From Burkholderiales bacterium PBB6 (GTDB lineage Bacteria > Pseudomonadota > Gammaproteobacteria > Burkholderiales > Burkholderiaceae_C): a DNA stretch of 64,000 nt. The notes beneath the pieces are model-generated. The model was not told the DNA's origin and searched no databases. It saw only the letters and a program-made list of their open reading frames with translations. Position 1 is the stretch's first letter. Every line of letters starts with the position of its first letter. Below, piece by piece: positions 33,031-42,434 of this stretch. Where the stretch lies: assembly GCA_002255925.1 (NCBI GenBank), contig NKIH01000006.1, positions 1 through 64,000 on the forward strand, written 5' to 3'. Position numbers and translations under genes: made by a program.

Positions 33031-33855
33031 ATGGCACTGATCCTCAAGACCGTCTCCGCCTCGCAAGGCCTGCAATGGGTGAAGCTCGGCCTGCAGGAAT
33101 TCATGCGGCACCCGCTGCCCTACTTCGGTCTGTTCGGCACGTTCCTGCTGGTGAACCTCGGCATGGGGCTGATTCCGCTGCTGGGCGAGTGGCTGATGAT
33201 GATGACGCCCCCGCTGCTGCTGCTGGCCTTCATGCTCGCGGCCATGGCCAGCCAGCGCGGGCACCGGCCTGACCTGGCGGCCTACCTGGCCCCGTGGCGC
33301 TCGCCCGATCTGAACCGCCGTCGCAGCCTGCTGACGCTGTGCCTGATGTATGGCGTGGCCTGCATGGTGGCCCTGCAGATTGGCCGCTGGGTGGACGGCG
33401 GCGCGCTGGCCGCACTGATGGACGGCATGGCCAAGCAGGTGACGCCGGAAGAGATGGAGACGCTGATGCAGGCGCAGGGTCTGGTGGCCGGCATTGCCTG
33501 GCGCATCGGCTTGATCGCGCTGGTGAGCCTGCCGTTCTGCTTTGCGCCGGCACTGGTGTTCTGGGTGGGTCAGGCGCCGCCGCAGGCGCTGTTTTCCAGC
33601 GCCCTGGCCATCAAGCGCAATGCCACGCCGTTCGCCTTGTTCATCGGCCTGTGGCTGGGCTTGACGGTGGTGGTGAGCCAGGTCACGGCCATGCTGGGCC
33701 AGGCTGTGGGCGGCAGCTTCGGCATGATGCTGCTGCTCGGCGTATCCACCTGCGTGAACTGCGCGGGTTACGTCTCGCTGTACTTCGCGTTCCGCGATTG
33801 TTTTGGCCAGCCTGAAGGCACGGAGCCGCCCGAAGCGCCGAAGACCGAGGTCTGA
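33031..33855 (+). CDS. BPSS1780-type polytopic inner-membrane protein
   Basis: 274 residues with about five to six hydrophobic segments (near 30-50, 52-75, 105-125, 155-185, 205-230, 235-262). It begins MALILKTVSASQGLQWVKLG and has FGLFGTFLLVNLGMGLIPLL in the first span, as in the Burkholderiales family named after BPSS1780. No catalytic motif is visible and no function is established. Fourteen bases separate it from thrB on the same strand, so it probably ends that transcript. It converges with the diguanylate cyclase operon. Confidence 0.75.
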   Translation: MALILKTVSASQGLQWVKLGLQEFMRHPLPYFGLFGTFLLVNLGMGLIPLLGEWLMMMTPPLLLLAFMLAAMASQRGHRPDLAAYLAPWRSPDLNRRRSLLTLCLMYGVACMVALQIGRWVDGGALAALMDGMAKQVTPEEMETLMQAQGLVAGIAWRIGLIALVSLPFCFAPALVFWVGQAPPQALFSSALAIKRNATPFALFIGLWLGLTVVVSQVTAMLGQAVGGSFGMMLLLGVSTCVNCAGYVSLYFAFRDCFGQPEGTEPPEAPKTEV

Positions 33856-33877
33856 AAACTCGCCGATCAGGGCTTGA

Positions 33878-35989
33878 TCAAACCCGGCTGCGCACGTCCA
33901 TCGTGACCTGGCCACGCGCACGCGCCGCGGCCACATCCTGCTCGATCTGCGCCAGCTCGCTGGTCGTGCGGGCCTGGCAGTCGCGGATGCACACCCGGCG
34001 GTCGCGCCCGGCGTCCTTGCCGATGAACAAGGCCAGGTCGACCAGGTTCAGCGCCTGCTCCCAGCCCACCGCCACCTGGTGCGGCGGCAGCGGGAACGCC
34101 GCGTAACCCAGGCTGCCCGTCACCTGCAGGCTGCTGCCGTCTGGCAACAACACGGGTTCTGATGAGATGGCGTCGAGCAGGCGCTGTACCATGGCATCCA
34201 GCGCATCGCCATGCAGGTGCGGCGCAAACACCAGGAACTCCTCACCGCCCCAGCGGCAGACCAAGTCGGCTTCACGCACTGCCTTGCCCAGGCGGTGGGC
34301 CACTTCCACCAGCACGGCATCACCGGCGTTGTGGCCGTGGCGGTCGTTGACGCGCTTGAAGTGGTCGAGGTCGAGCAGCAGCAAGGCGCCGTCAAAACGC
34401 GGCAGGCCGTTGGCGCGCGCCTTCAGCATGTCGCGCAAATGGCGGCGGTTGGCCAGGCCGGTCAGCGGGTCGCGCTCGCTCTGCAGCTTCAGTTGCACCT
34501 CGCTGCGGCGCAGGGCACGGTTGGCCTCACGCGCGCGGCTCACCAGCACGCCCACGGCCGCGCTGGCCAACACCAGCAGCAACACGCCCAGGGCCCATAC
34601 CCGGTAGAGCAGGCTCTGGTTGTCGAGCTGGGTGGCCTTGAGGGCGTTGTCACGCGCCAGCAGTTCGAGCTCGCGCTGCTCGGCCTGCGCCTGCTGCTGC
34701 TCACGCAACTGCTTCAGCAGCGCGTCGCGGTTGCTTTGCTGGATCTGCTCGCGCAGCGCCTGTTCGCGGTGGTACAGATCGAGCGAGGCATGCACCTCGC
34801 CACGCGCGGCCAGCGCTTCCGAATGCTCATGCAGGGCTTCCTGCATCCGCCCCCAGGCGCCAGCGGCCTGCCACAGGCGCAGCGCGGCTTCCAGATCAGC
34901 ACGCCCCGCCGCCACCTGGCCAAGCGCCAGCCGCGCCAAGCCGCCGTTGTGCAGCAGCACGGGCTCGCTGCGCACATCGTGCACGCGACGCAGCACCGGC
35001 AGCGCCTGCTCGATGGCCTGCAGCGCTTCGCGCGGGCGGCCACTGCGCATCAAGGCGTCAGCCAGGTTCACCCGGATCAAGGCCATCTGGCGCTCCATGC
35101 CCGAGGCACGCGCCTGCGCCAGGGCGTCTTCCATGAAACGCCGCGCCGCCGCGTCTTCGCCCTTGCTGGCGGCCAACCACGACTGCGCCACCCGCACGCG
35201 GGTGATGGCCAAGGGGCCCGCCACGCGTCCAAGCGCGTCGGCCTGCACCATCGCACGCTGGGCCAGCGCCGGGTCGCCCTGGGCCTGGTGCAACAGCGCC
35301 AGATTGGTCAAGGTCAGTGAGTGCAGCAGGTTGTCGGCATGGCGCACAGCCAGGTCAAGGCTGCGCTGCTGGAAGTCGATGGCCTCGACCCGGGCGCCGC
35401 GGGCCTCCGCACGGCTGCCCTGCATGCGCAGCACCCGCCACAGGCTGCGGTAGTCGCAATCAGGGCGAGGCTGAGCGCCTTCACACAAGCGTTGATAGGC
35501 GTCGGCAGCGCGACGGGCATTGAGCAGGGCATCGTCGAAGCGCCCGAGGTGCTCGTCCGACTGGGCCAGCACCATCAAGGCGTCCGCGGCTGCCAGCGCG
35601 TCCGGCTGGCCATCCGTCTGGATGGCGAGCAGCCGCTTGTGCGCCTGCTGCACCTCTTCGGTCAAACCGGAACGCGCCGCCACCGAGCCCTTGGTGCGCC
35701 AGCGCAGGCGTTGCCACAATTCTGCAGATACGCCTTGCGGCGCCGGCACCTGGTCCAGCCAGGCCAGCACGGCCACCGCCTGGTCGTCACCTTCAAACTC
35801 CAGGTCAATCAGCGTGGCTTGCAACTCGGCCTGGGTGTCCGGCAGGCGCAACTTGGTCAGGTCTACCAGGCCGGCTTCAGATCGACCCGCCATCAGGCCG
35901 ATGGCCAGTGCCACACCGACCGGCAACACCGCGCACCGGCGCAGGCGGCCACGGACCAGGCGCAGCGCCAGCGCAAAGCGTTCGCTCAT
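33878..35989 (-). CDS. TPR-containing membrane diguanylate cyclase (GGDEF), first of a tandem pair
   Basis: 703 residues. A basic start with a hydrophobic signal-anchor segment (about 18-36) is followed by a long periplasmic helical region with TPR-like repeats (about 80-400), a membrane span (YRVWALGVLLLVLASAAVGV, about 460-480) and a C-terminal GGDEF domain. The active-site motif is WGGEEFLVF, and READ five residues before it is the RxxD inhibitory I-site, so the enzyme should make c-di-GMP and be product-inhibited. The ATG overlaps the stop of the upstream paralogue (ATGA), so the two are translationally coupled. Confidence 0.92.
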   Translation of the reverse strand: MSERFALALRLVRGRLRRCAVLPVGVALAIGLMAGRSEAGLVDLTKLRLPDTQAELQATLIDLEFEGDDQAVAVLAWLDQVPAPQGVSAELWQRLRWRTKGSVAARSGLTEEVQQAHKRLLAIQTDGQPDALAAADALMVLAQSDEHLGRFDDALLNARRAADAYQRLCEGAQPRPDCDYRSLWRVLRMQGSRAEARGARVEAIDFQQRSLDLAVRHADNLLHSLTLTNLALLHQAQGDPALAQRAMVQADALGRVAGPLAITRVRVAQSWLAASKGEDAAARRFMEDALAQARASGMERQMALIRVNLADALMRSGRPREALQAIEQALPVLRRVHDVRSEPVLLHNGGLARLALGQVAAGRADLEAALRLWQAAGAWGRMQEALHEHSEALAARGEVHASLDLYHREQALREQIQQSNRDALLKQLREQQQAQAEQRELELLARDNALKATQLDNQSLLYRVWALGVLLLVLASAAVGVLVSRAREANRALRRSEVQLKLQSERDPLTGLANRRHLRDMLKARANGLPRFDGALLLLDLDHFKRVNDRHGHNAGDAVLVEVAHRLGKAVREADLVCRWGGEEFLVFAPHLHGDALDAMVQRLLDAISSEPVLLPDGSSLQVTGSLGYAAFPLPPHQVAVGWEQALNLVDLALFIGKDAGRDRRVCIRDCQARTTSELAQIEQDVAAARARGQVTMDVRSRV

Positions 35990-38154
35990 GTCGCCACCTC
36001 CTGCACAGGGCCATAAAGGGGCGTCAGCGCCACCTCGCCGTTCTGCCAGGCGGCGGCCAGATCACTCATGGCGTTGTCGAGCGCGAACATGTCACTCACC
36101 GGCAGGTGCCGAATGCCGAAAGCCCGGTTGCGGCCCTGGGCCTTGGCCAGGAACATCGCGGCGTCCACCAGGTTCACGGCCTGCTCCCAGGTCAGCGTGG
36201 GAGCGTCGGGCGGCAGCGGAAAGTCGGCGAAACCGATGGAGGCGGTCACGTTCATGGAACGGCCTTCGTGGCGCATCGGCACCGCACCGATGGCGCCCAG
36301 CAAACGCTGCGCCAGCGCTTCGGTCTGCTCACGGCGACGCGGCCCGGTCACGACGAGGAACTCCTCGCCGCCCCAGCGCAGCACATGGTCCTCCTCGCGC
36401 AGCACGGCCCGCAGGCGGCGTGCCACGTCAGCCAGCACGGCGTCGCCGGCGGCATGCCCGTGCAGGTCATTGATGCGCTTGAAGTGGTCGATGTCGATCA
36501 GGAACAGGCTGCCGGACACGGGCAGCGCCTGGTCACCGTCATGGGTCAGTCGCTGGAAGTGGCGGCGGTTGCCGAGGCCGGTCAGCGGGTCGCGCTCACT
36601 CTGTTCCAGCAGGCGCTGGTTGTTGTGGTGCAGCGCATGCTGGGTGCGGCGCATGCGGCGGTAACCCAGGCTGAGCCAGCCGAAGCTGAGCAGCAGCACA
36701 CCACCGGCCAGGGCCCATTCCCGCAGTTGCAGGTCACGCTGACGCAGGGTTTCGGCCTTGAGCTGGTTTTCGTCGAGCAGCACCGCTTTCTCATGCCGTC
36801 GCTTGTCGGCCTCGAACGAAGCCTGAAGCTCCAGCAAGACCCGCTGCTGATCGCGGCGGAAGGCCTCGTAAGACAGGTCTCGCTCCTTGCGATAGATGGC
36901 CAGCGCGTCGGCGGTGTAGCCGCCCAGTTCGAGGTACTTGCCCAGCTCGCGCAGGGCGTCTGATTCGTCCACGATTTCGTCGGCCGCGTGCATGCGGTCA
37001 AGCTCGGCCTGCACCAGCGGCAGGCCCTTGTCTTTCTGGCGCGAGGCAATCAGCGCCAAGCCCAGGTTCTGACGGGCCAGGCGCTCGGCGGTGGCATAGC
37101 GCTGGGCCCGGGCCAGCGGCAGCGCCTGCTCCAGCAGGGCCTTGGCGCGGGCGTAATCGGCACGGCGCAGGTAGTAATCGGCCAGGTTGGCCAGGCCCAG
37201 CGCCTCTTCACGGGCGGCACCGGCCTGCTGTGCGTGGTTGAGGGCACTTTCCAGCGCGGCCAGCTCGGCGCTGCGCACGGCACCCGCGCCGGCAATGCCA
37301 TCACCCAGCCCCGGCGACGGGCTGTCGGTGAGCAGGATGCTGCGAACGGCCTGCACCTGTGAAAGAGACAACCAATCCTGCGCCGCCTGGCCAATCGACA
37401 GCGCCTCGTCGATCAGCTGTGTCGCCCGCTCCACTTCACCAGCACGCGCCAGCGCATAAGCCAGCGACGAGCGCAGCGGCGTGCGGCGCCACTGCGTCGG
37501 TTCACGGTCAGCGGCACCCAGTGCCAGCTGGTAGAGCCGAACCGATTCACCGAACCGGCCCAGGCTGTCATTGATGCCGCCAAAAACTGCCAGGCAATAC
37601 AGCCTCACCTGCAGGAGTTGGCCACGGGCCACCGCCTCCAGGGCTTCGTCCTGCAAGCGCAGGGCCTGCGTCTGGTTGGTGCTGGCGCGCAGTTGGTCGG
37701 CCTGGACGCAGGCGCGGCTGGCCTGGGCATCGGCGCGCACGGCTGCGGGTACATCACGTCCGGCTTCCAGCGTGGCCAGGGACGACAACGTGGCATTCGC
37801 CGGCTGATCCAGCTTGATCTGCAATTCGCCCAGCAGGCGCAGCAAGGCCACCCGCTGGCTGTCGGTCAACGGTGCGCCGGATTGCAGCCGCTGCGGCAAG
37901 GCGGCCGCCACCTCCATCGGATTGGCCCGGGCGCGCCGCTCGCGCGTGTCGACTTCGTCGGCCGCAACAGCCACCACGGCGGACGCCGGGGCCTGGGCTC
38001 GCCCCACGGACGGCGCCGCAGCCGGTGCTGCACCAGCCACGGCAGAACTTGCCACCGTCACTGACAAGGCCACCAACAACGCAGCGCCCCGGGCGCACCA
38101 AGCGCTCAGGCGTTGCTGAAGGTGCCCAAACGGCACGCGGGCCAAAGCAGGCAT
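35986..38154 (-). CDS. TPR-containing membrane diguanylate cyclase (GGDEF), second of a tandem pair
   Basis: 722 residues from MPALARVPFGHLQQRLSAWC; the open frame continues further upstream, but only this start gives a proper signal-like segment (ALLVALSVTVASSAVA, about 24-40). It has a periplasmic TPR-like domain (about 95-490), one span (ALAGGVLLLSFGWLSLGY, about 535-552) and a GGDEF domain with WGGEEFLVV and I-site REED five residues upstream. Domain order matches the downstream paralogue, but sequence similarity is moderate, so the duplication is old. It starts six bases after the uvrD stop and is probably expressed from the uvrD transcript. Signals sensed are unknown. Confidence 0.92.
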   Translation of the reverse strand: MPALARVPFGHLQQRLSAWCARGAALLVALSVTVASSAVAGAAPAAAPSVGRAQAPASAVVAVAADEVDTRERRARANPMEVAAALPQRLQSGAPLTDSQRVALLRLLGELQIKLDQPANATLSSLATLEAGRDVPAAVRADAQASRACVQADQLRASTNQTQALRLQDEALEAVARGQLLQVRLYCLAVFGGINDSLGRFGESVRLYQLALGAADREPTQWRRTPLRSSLAYALARAGEVERATQLIDEALSIGQAAQDWLSLSQVQAVRSILLTDSPSPGLGDGIAGAGAVRSAELAALESALNHAQQAGAAREEALGLANLADYYLRRADYARAKALLEQALPLARAQRYATAERLARQNLGLALIASRQKDKGLPLVQAELDRMHAADEIVDESDALRELGKYLELGGYTADALAIYRKERDLSYEAFRRDQQRVLLELQASFEADKRRHEKAVLLDENQLKAETLRQRDLQLREWALAGGVLLLSFGWLSLGYRRMRRTQHALHHNNQRLLEQSERDPLTGLGNRRHFQRLTHDGDQALPVSGSLFLIDIDHFKRINDLHGHAAGDAVLADVARRLRAVLREEDHVLRWGGEEFLVVTGPRRREQTEALAQRLLGAIGAVPMRHEGRSMNVTASIGFADFPLPPDAPTLTWEQAVNLVDAAMFLAKAQGRNRAFGIRHLPVSDMFALDNAMSDLAAAWQNGEVALTPLYGPVQEVAT

Positions 38155-38159
38155 GAAGC

Positions 38160-40571
38160 TCAGTCGACCAGCGTCAACTTGGCGATGGACAGCGCCAGCC
38201 ACTTCGGGCCATGACGGCCGAAGCGAACCTGCGCGCGGGCGTCTTCGCCCGTGCCTTCGAGCGTGATGACCACGCCTTCGCCAAACTTGTTGTGGAACAC
38301 GCCCTGCCCCACCTTCAACCCATGGCCTGACGCCTTGGCCTGCGCCGCCACCATGGCTGCGGGCACGGGCGGCGGGGCCGGTGGCTGCCAGCCGTTGTTG
38401 CGCCCGGCGCCCACCACCGAGTTCAAGCCGCTGCCGCGCTCCCAGGCCTGCTGGTACTCCCGCGCAAAGCCTGAGCCAAAGCCCTGATTGCGCGGCGTCA
38501 GCCACTTCAGGGCAGATTCAGGCAGCTCGTCGAAGAAGCGGCTCTTCACGTTGTAGCGGGTCTGACCGTGCAGCATGCGCGTCTGGCAGAAGCTCAGGTA
38601 CAGGCGCTGGCGGGCCCGGGTGATGGCCACGTACATCAGGCGGCGCTCTTCCTCCAGCCCGTCGGCATCCGACATCGCGTTTTCATGCGGGAACAGGCCT
38701 TCTTCCAGGCCGGTGATGAACACCGCATCAAACTCCAGGCCCTTGGCCGAGTGCACGGTCATCAACTGGATGGCGTCTTGCCCGGCCTGCGCCTGGTTGT
38801 CACCGGCTTCCAGTGCGGCGTGCGTCAGGAAGGCCGCCAGCGGGCTCATGATTTCGCCGGTTTCGGCGTCCGGTGTCAGGTCGACCGCGGCCACGGCGTT
38901 GGGCAAGCCGGCAGCTGCACCGTCCGACATCTGGCCCGGGCCAAACTCGTCCACCGGCAAGGCCACGGCGTCCTTGCCAAACCCTTCCTGGGTGACAAAG
39001 GCCTCGGCTGCATTCACCAGTTCTTCCAGATTCTCGATCCGGTCGGCGCCTTCTCTTTCGGTGCGGTAGAAGTCGATCAGGCCGGATCGCGCCAGCATGT
39101 GCTCGATGATCTGGCGCAGCGTCAGTCCCAGCGTGGCGTTGCGCATGCCGTCGATCAGCGCATTGAAGGCCACCAGGTTGGCGCCGCCCTTGCCACCCAC
39201 CGCGCCCACGCTTTGCCACAGGCTGCGGCCGGTCTGGCGGGCGGCGTCTTGCAGCTGTTCCAGCGTGCGGGCGCCGATGCCGCGGGTCGGGAAGTTCACC
39301 ACCCGCAGGTAGCTCGTGTCGTCGTTGCAGTTCTCGATCAGGCGCAGATAGGCCAGTGCATGCTTGACTTCAGCACGCTCGAAGAATCGCTGGCCACCGT
39401 AAACCCGGTAGAGAACACCGGCACTCAGAAGCGCCGACTCAAGCACCCGCGATTGCGCATTACTGCGGTACAGCAACGCGATCTCTTTGAGCCCCATGCC
39501 GGAGCGGTGCAGTTGCTGCGCCTCTTCAACTATCCATCGCGCCTCATTGAAGTCGCTCGCGTTTTCCTGCACCCGCACCGGCTCACCCGGGCCGGCCTCG
39601 GTGCGCAGCGTCTTGCCCAGGCGCCGGCTGTTGTGGCCGATCAGGTGGTTGGCGGAATCAAGGATGTTGCCGAAGCTGCGGTAGTTGCGCTCCAGCTTGA
39701 TGACCTGCTTCACGCGGAACTCGCGCTCGAAGTCGGCCATGTTGCCCACCTGCGCGCCGCGGAAAGCGTAGATGCTCTGGTCATCGTCGCCCACGGCCAG
39801 CACCGAGGCGTCAGGCGCGGCGAACATCTTCAGCCAGGCGTACTGCAGGCGGTTCGTGTCCTGGAACTCGTCGACCAGGATGTGGCGGAAGCGGCGGCGG
39901 TAGTGCTCGCGCAGCGCGGCGTCGTCGCGCATCAGCTCATAGGTGCGCAGCATCAGCTCGGCGAAGTCGACCACGCCTTCACGCTGGCACTGGTCTTCGT
40001 AGGCCTGGTAAATCTCGACCATGGTCTGGGTCTGGCCGTCGTGCACAGGCACGTCCTTCGGGCGCTGGCCGTTTTCCTTGGCGCCAGCAATGAACCAGTT
40101 CACCTGCTTGGGCACAAACCGCTCTTCATCGAGCTTCAGCGCCTTGATGACGCGCTTGACGGCGCTCAGGGTGTCGCCGGCATCCAGGATCTGGAAGCTC
40201 TGCGGCAGGCCGGCCTGCTTCCAGTGCGCCCGCAGGAAACGGTTGCACAGGCCGTGGAAGGTGCCGATCCACATGCCGCGCACATTCACCGGCAGCATGG
40301 CCGACAGGCGGGTCAGCATTTCCTTGGCCGCCTTGTTGGTGAAGGTGACGGCCATGACGCCACCGATGGAGACCTGCGAGGTCTGCAGCAGCCAGGCGAT
40401 GCGGGTGGTGAGGACGCGGGTCTTGCCGGACCCGGCGCCCGCAAGGATCAGGGCTGCTTCGGCCGGGAGCGTGACAGCAGCGTATTGCTCGGGGTTCAAC
40501 CCTCGCAGCAGGGCGCTGCCGTCACCCATCAGGGGAAGGCCGGCAGCGTCGGAAAGGGGCGGGGTGTGCAT
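38160..40571 (-). CDS. uvrD: DNA helicase II, UvrD/PcrA type
   Basis: 803 residues. Superfamily 1A helicase motifs in order: Q-motif LNPEQYAAVTLPAEAALILA, motif I AGAGSGKTRVLTTR, motif II VDEFQDTNRLQYAWLK, motif III VGDDDQSIYAFRGA, motif IV LERNYRS, motif V MTVHSAKGLEFDAVFI, motif VI EERRLMYVAITRARQRL. The C-terminus (GVFHNKFGEGVVITLEG) is a Tudor-like fold that binds RNA polymerase in UvrD/PcrA. Role: 3'-5' unwinding in nucleotide-excision and mismatch repair. It is the first gene of a leftward unit with the two diguanylate cyclases, an unexpected combination. Divergent from guaC. Confidence 0.95.
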   Translation of the reverse strand: MHTPPLSDAAGLPLMGDGSALLRGLNPEQYAAVTLPAEAALILAGAGSGKTRVLTTRIAWLLQTSQVSIGGVMAVTFTNKAAKEMLTRLSAMLPVNVRGMWIGTFHGLCNRFLRAHWKQAGLPQSFQILDAGDTLSAVKRVIKALKLDEERFVPKQVNWFIAGAKENGQRPKDVPVHDGQTQTMVEIYQAYEDQCQREGVVDFAELMLRTYELMRDDAALREHYRRRFRHILVDEFQDTNRLQYAWLKMFAAPDASVLAVGDDDQSIYAFRGAQVGNMADFEREFRVKQVIKLERNYRSFGNILDSANHLIGHNSRRLGKTLRTEAGPGEPVRVQENASDFNEARWIVEEAQQLHRSGMGLKEIALLYRSNAQSRVLESALLSAGVLYRVYGGQRFFERAEVKHALAYLRLIENCNDDTSYLRVVNFPTRGIGARTLEQLQDAARQTGRSLWQSVGAVGGKGGANLVAFNALIDGMRNATLGLTLRQIIEHMLARSGLIDFYRTEREGADRIENLEELVNAAEAFVTQEGFGKDAVALPVDEFGPGQMSDGAAAGLPNAVAAVDLTPDAETGEIMSPLAAFLTHAALEAGDNQAQAGQDAIQLMTVHSAKGLEFDAVFITGLEEGLFPHENAMSDADGLEEERRLMYVAITRARQRLYLSFCQTRMLHGQTRYNVKSRFFDELPESALKWLTPRNQGFGSGFAREYQQAWERGSGLNSVVGAGRNNGWQPPAPPPVPAAMVAAQAKASGHGLKVGQGVFHNKFGEGVVITLEGTGEDARAQVRFGRHGPKWLALSIAKLTLVD

Positions 40572-40659
40572 CCGTCCATTTTAGGGACCCCGGCGCGCTC
40601 TGTGACAGTCTTCACGTACGGGTACCTTGATGGCCAGCGTGCCCGACGGCGAAGATGCG

Positions 40660-40665
40660 TAGAAT
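40660..40665 (+). promoter_or_regulatory. Possible -10 box (TAGAAT) for guaC
   Basis: TAGAAT in the uvrD/guaC divergent spacer is the best -10 match towards guaC. A TTGATG at 40627-40632 is too distant (27 bp) to be a normal -35 partner. It places the transcript start at about 40672. Confidence 0.3.
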
Positions 40666-40670
40666 CAGTC

Positions 40671-40701
40671 ACCGGGCCCAAATTCTGTCGCCCGGTTTTT
40701 T
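40671..40701 (+). terminator. Terminator-like hairpin with U-run in the guaC leader
   Basis: ACCGGGC and GCCCGGT form a 7-bp stem with a 12-base loop, followed directly by TTTTT. It points towards guaC, yet no plus-strand gene lies upstream (uvrD is divergent), so it is either an attenuator or the end of a short leader RNA. Confidence 0.5.
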
Positions 40702-40827
40702 GTGCCTGCTCCACCCGCCCCTGGGTGGCTTCTGCGGCACCTCACCGGGCACAGGTCAAGCGCTCGCAGCCCTGCGGCGGCGCACTGCGTTCAACGCGCC
40801 GCCAGTGTTTTCACTGGAGCCTGTGAG

Positions 40828-41805
40828 ATGGAAATCTTTGACTACGACAACGTCCTGTTGTTGCCCCGCCAATGCCGAGTGGAGAGCCGCGCCGAGTGCG
40901 ATACCGGCGTCGACTTCGGCGGCCGCCGTTTCAAGTTACCGGTCGTGCCGGCCAACATGAAGACCGTGGTGGACGAGCGCATCACCGAATGGATGGCCGC
41001 CAACGGCTATTTCTACGTGATGCACCGCTTCGACCTCGACAACGTGGCCTACGCCAAGCGCATGCGCGACCTGGGCCTCTACGTGTCGATCAGCTCGGGC
41101 GTGAAGCCCGCCGACCGTGACGTGATCGACCGCCTGGCGGCCGAAGGCGTCGGCGCTGACTACATCACCATCGACATCGCCCACGGCCACGCCGAAAGCG
41201 TGCGTCAGATGATTGCCTACATCAAGCAGCGCCTGCCGAACACCTTCGTCATCGCCGGCAATGTGGGCACGCCCGAAGGCGTGATCGACCTGGAAAACTG
41301 GGGCGCTGACGCGACCAAGGTCGGCATCGGCCCGGGCAAGGTCTGCATCACCCGCCTGAAAACCGGCTTCGGCACCGGCGGCTGGCAGCTCAGCGCGCTG
41401 AAGTGGTGTGCCCGCGTGGCCACCAAGCCCATCATTGCCGACGGCGGCATCCGCCACCACGGCGACATCGCCAAGAGCGTGCGCTTCGGCGCGGCCATGG
41501 TGATGGTGGGTTCGCTGTTCGCGGGCCATGAAGAATCACCCGGCGCCACCGTGGAAGTCGATGGCAAGCTCTACAAGGAGTACTACGGCTCCGCCAGCGA
41601 CTTCAACAAGGGCGAGTACAAGCACGTGGAAGGCAAGCGCATCCTCGAGCCCGTCAAGGGAAAGCTGGGTGACACGCTGCGCGAGATGCAGGAAGACCTG
41701 CAGAGCTCGATCAGCTACGCCGGTGGTCGCCAGCTGAACGACCTGCGCCGCGTGAACTACGTGATCCTTGGCGGCGAAAACGCCGGCGAACACCTGCTGA
41801 TGTAA
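40828..41805 (+). CDS. guaC: GMP reductase
   Basis: 325 residues from [20 protein letters not shown], with GGAG eight bases upstream. It is a TIM-barrel IMPDH/GMPR family protein without CBS domains. Active-site loop: [20 protein letters not shown] holds the catalytic Cys; [20 protein letters not shown] is the phosphate-binding part, and [13 protein letters not shown] the flap. The sequence pattern is that of GuaC (type 2 form) rather than IMP dehydrogenase. It converts GMP to IMP with NADPH and ammonia release, recycling guanine nucleotides. A single gene with a 155-base leader that contains a terminator-like hairpin, suggesting attenuation. Confidence 0.93.
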   Translation: MEIFDYDNVLLLPRQCRVESRAECDTGVDFGGRRFKLPVVPANMKTVVDERITEWMAANGYFYVMHRFDLDNVAYAKRMRDLGLYVSISSGVKPADRDVIDRLAAEGVGADYITIDIAHGHAESVRQMIAYIKQRLPNTFVIAGNVGTPEGVIDLENWGADATKVGIGPGKVCITRLKTGFGTGGWQLSALKWCARVATKPIIADGGIRHHGDIAKSVRFGAAMVMVGSLFAGHEESPGATVEVDGKLYKEYYGSASDFNKGEYKHVEGKRILEPVKGKLGDTLREMQEDLQSSISYAGGRQLNDLRRVNYVILGGENAGEHLLM

Positions 41806-41917
41806 GCAGCTGCTAGTCGCCGGGGCAACCCTGAAAATGAGGCGGTCGGGCCTGCACTAACATGCAGGCCCATCACGGGTGCAATCGACACCCGCCGCAC
41901 TTTTGAGGGAGTTCCGG

Positions 41918-42433
41918 ATGAGCCAGCCACAAGACCCGTACAACAACCCGTTTGCACCGCCGCAAGCCGAGGTCGCCGATGCTTCCGAGCAGGTGGCTGC
42001 GGGGTCGCTGGCGGGTCGTGGCGCCCGGCTCGGCGCCGTGATCCTCGACAGCCTGGCCGTTGGCGCCTTGGCCTTCGGCGGCGCCAAGCTCTTCGGCATG
42101 GACGTCTTCTCCCAAGCCAGCGAGAGCGTCAACAACACGTTGATGCTGTTTGCGCTGGGGGTCGTGGCCTCGCTGCTGCTGCAAGGCTGGCTGCTGCACA
42201 CCCGCAGCCAGACGATCGGCAAGGTCGTGCTCGGCCTGCGCATCGTCAAGGTCGACGGTAGCCGCGCCCATCTCGGCCGCACCTTCGGCCTGCGCGTCTG
42301 CGTGATGACCGCACTGACCATGATCCCGGTGGCCGGCCAGATCATCGGCCTGATCGATGCGCTGATGATCTTCGGCAAGTCACGTCGCTGCCTGCACGAC
42401 CTGATCGCCGGCACCGTGGTCGTCAAGGCCTGA
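41918..42433 (+). CDS. RDD family membrane protein
   Basis: 171 residues from MSQPQDPYNNPFAPPQAEVA, with GAGGGAG upstream. After a Pro/Asn-rich cytoplasmic tail come spans at about 42-62, 75-95 and 120-145. The RDD pattern is seen in RGARLGAVILDSLAVG (Arg and Asp-Ser) and in TIGKVVLGLRIVKVDGSRAH. Function unknown for most members; some act in ion homeostasis. It is likely the first gene of the eight-gene unit to 49677, or an adjacent single gene: the following gene begins one base after its stop. Confidence 0.8.
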   Translation: MSQPQDPYNNPFAPPQAEVADASEQVAAGSLAGRGARLGAVILDSLAVGALAFGGAKLFGMDVFSQASESVNNTLMLFALGVVASLLLQGWLLHTRSQTIGKVVLGLRIVKVDGSRAHLGRTFGLRVCVMTALTMIPVAGQIIGLIDALMIFGKSRRCLHDLIAGTVVVKA

Positions 42434-42434
42434 G

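Noticed and set aside
38568-40826. 752-codon frame opposite uvrD
   Set aside because: Shadow frame with no domain; overlaps an intact helicase gene.
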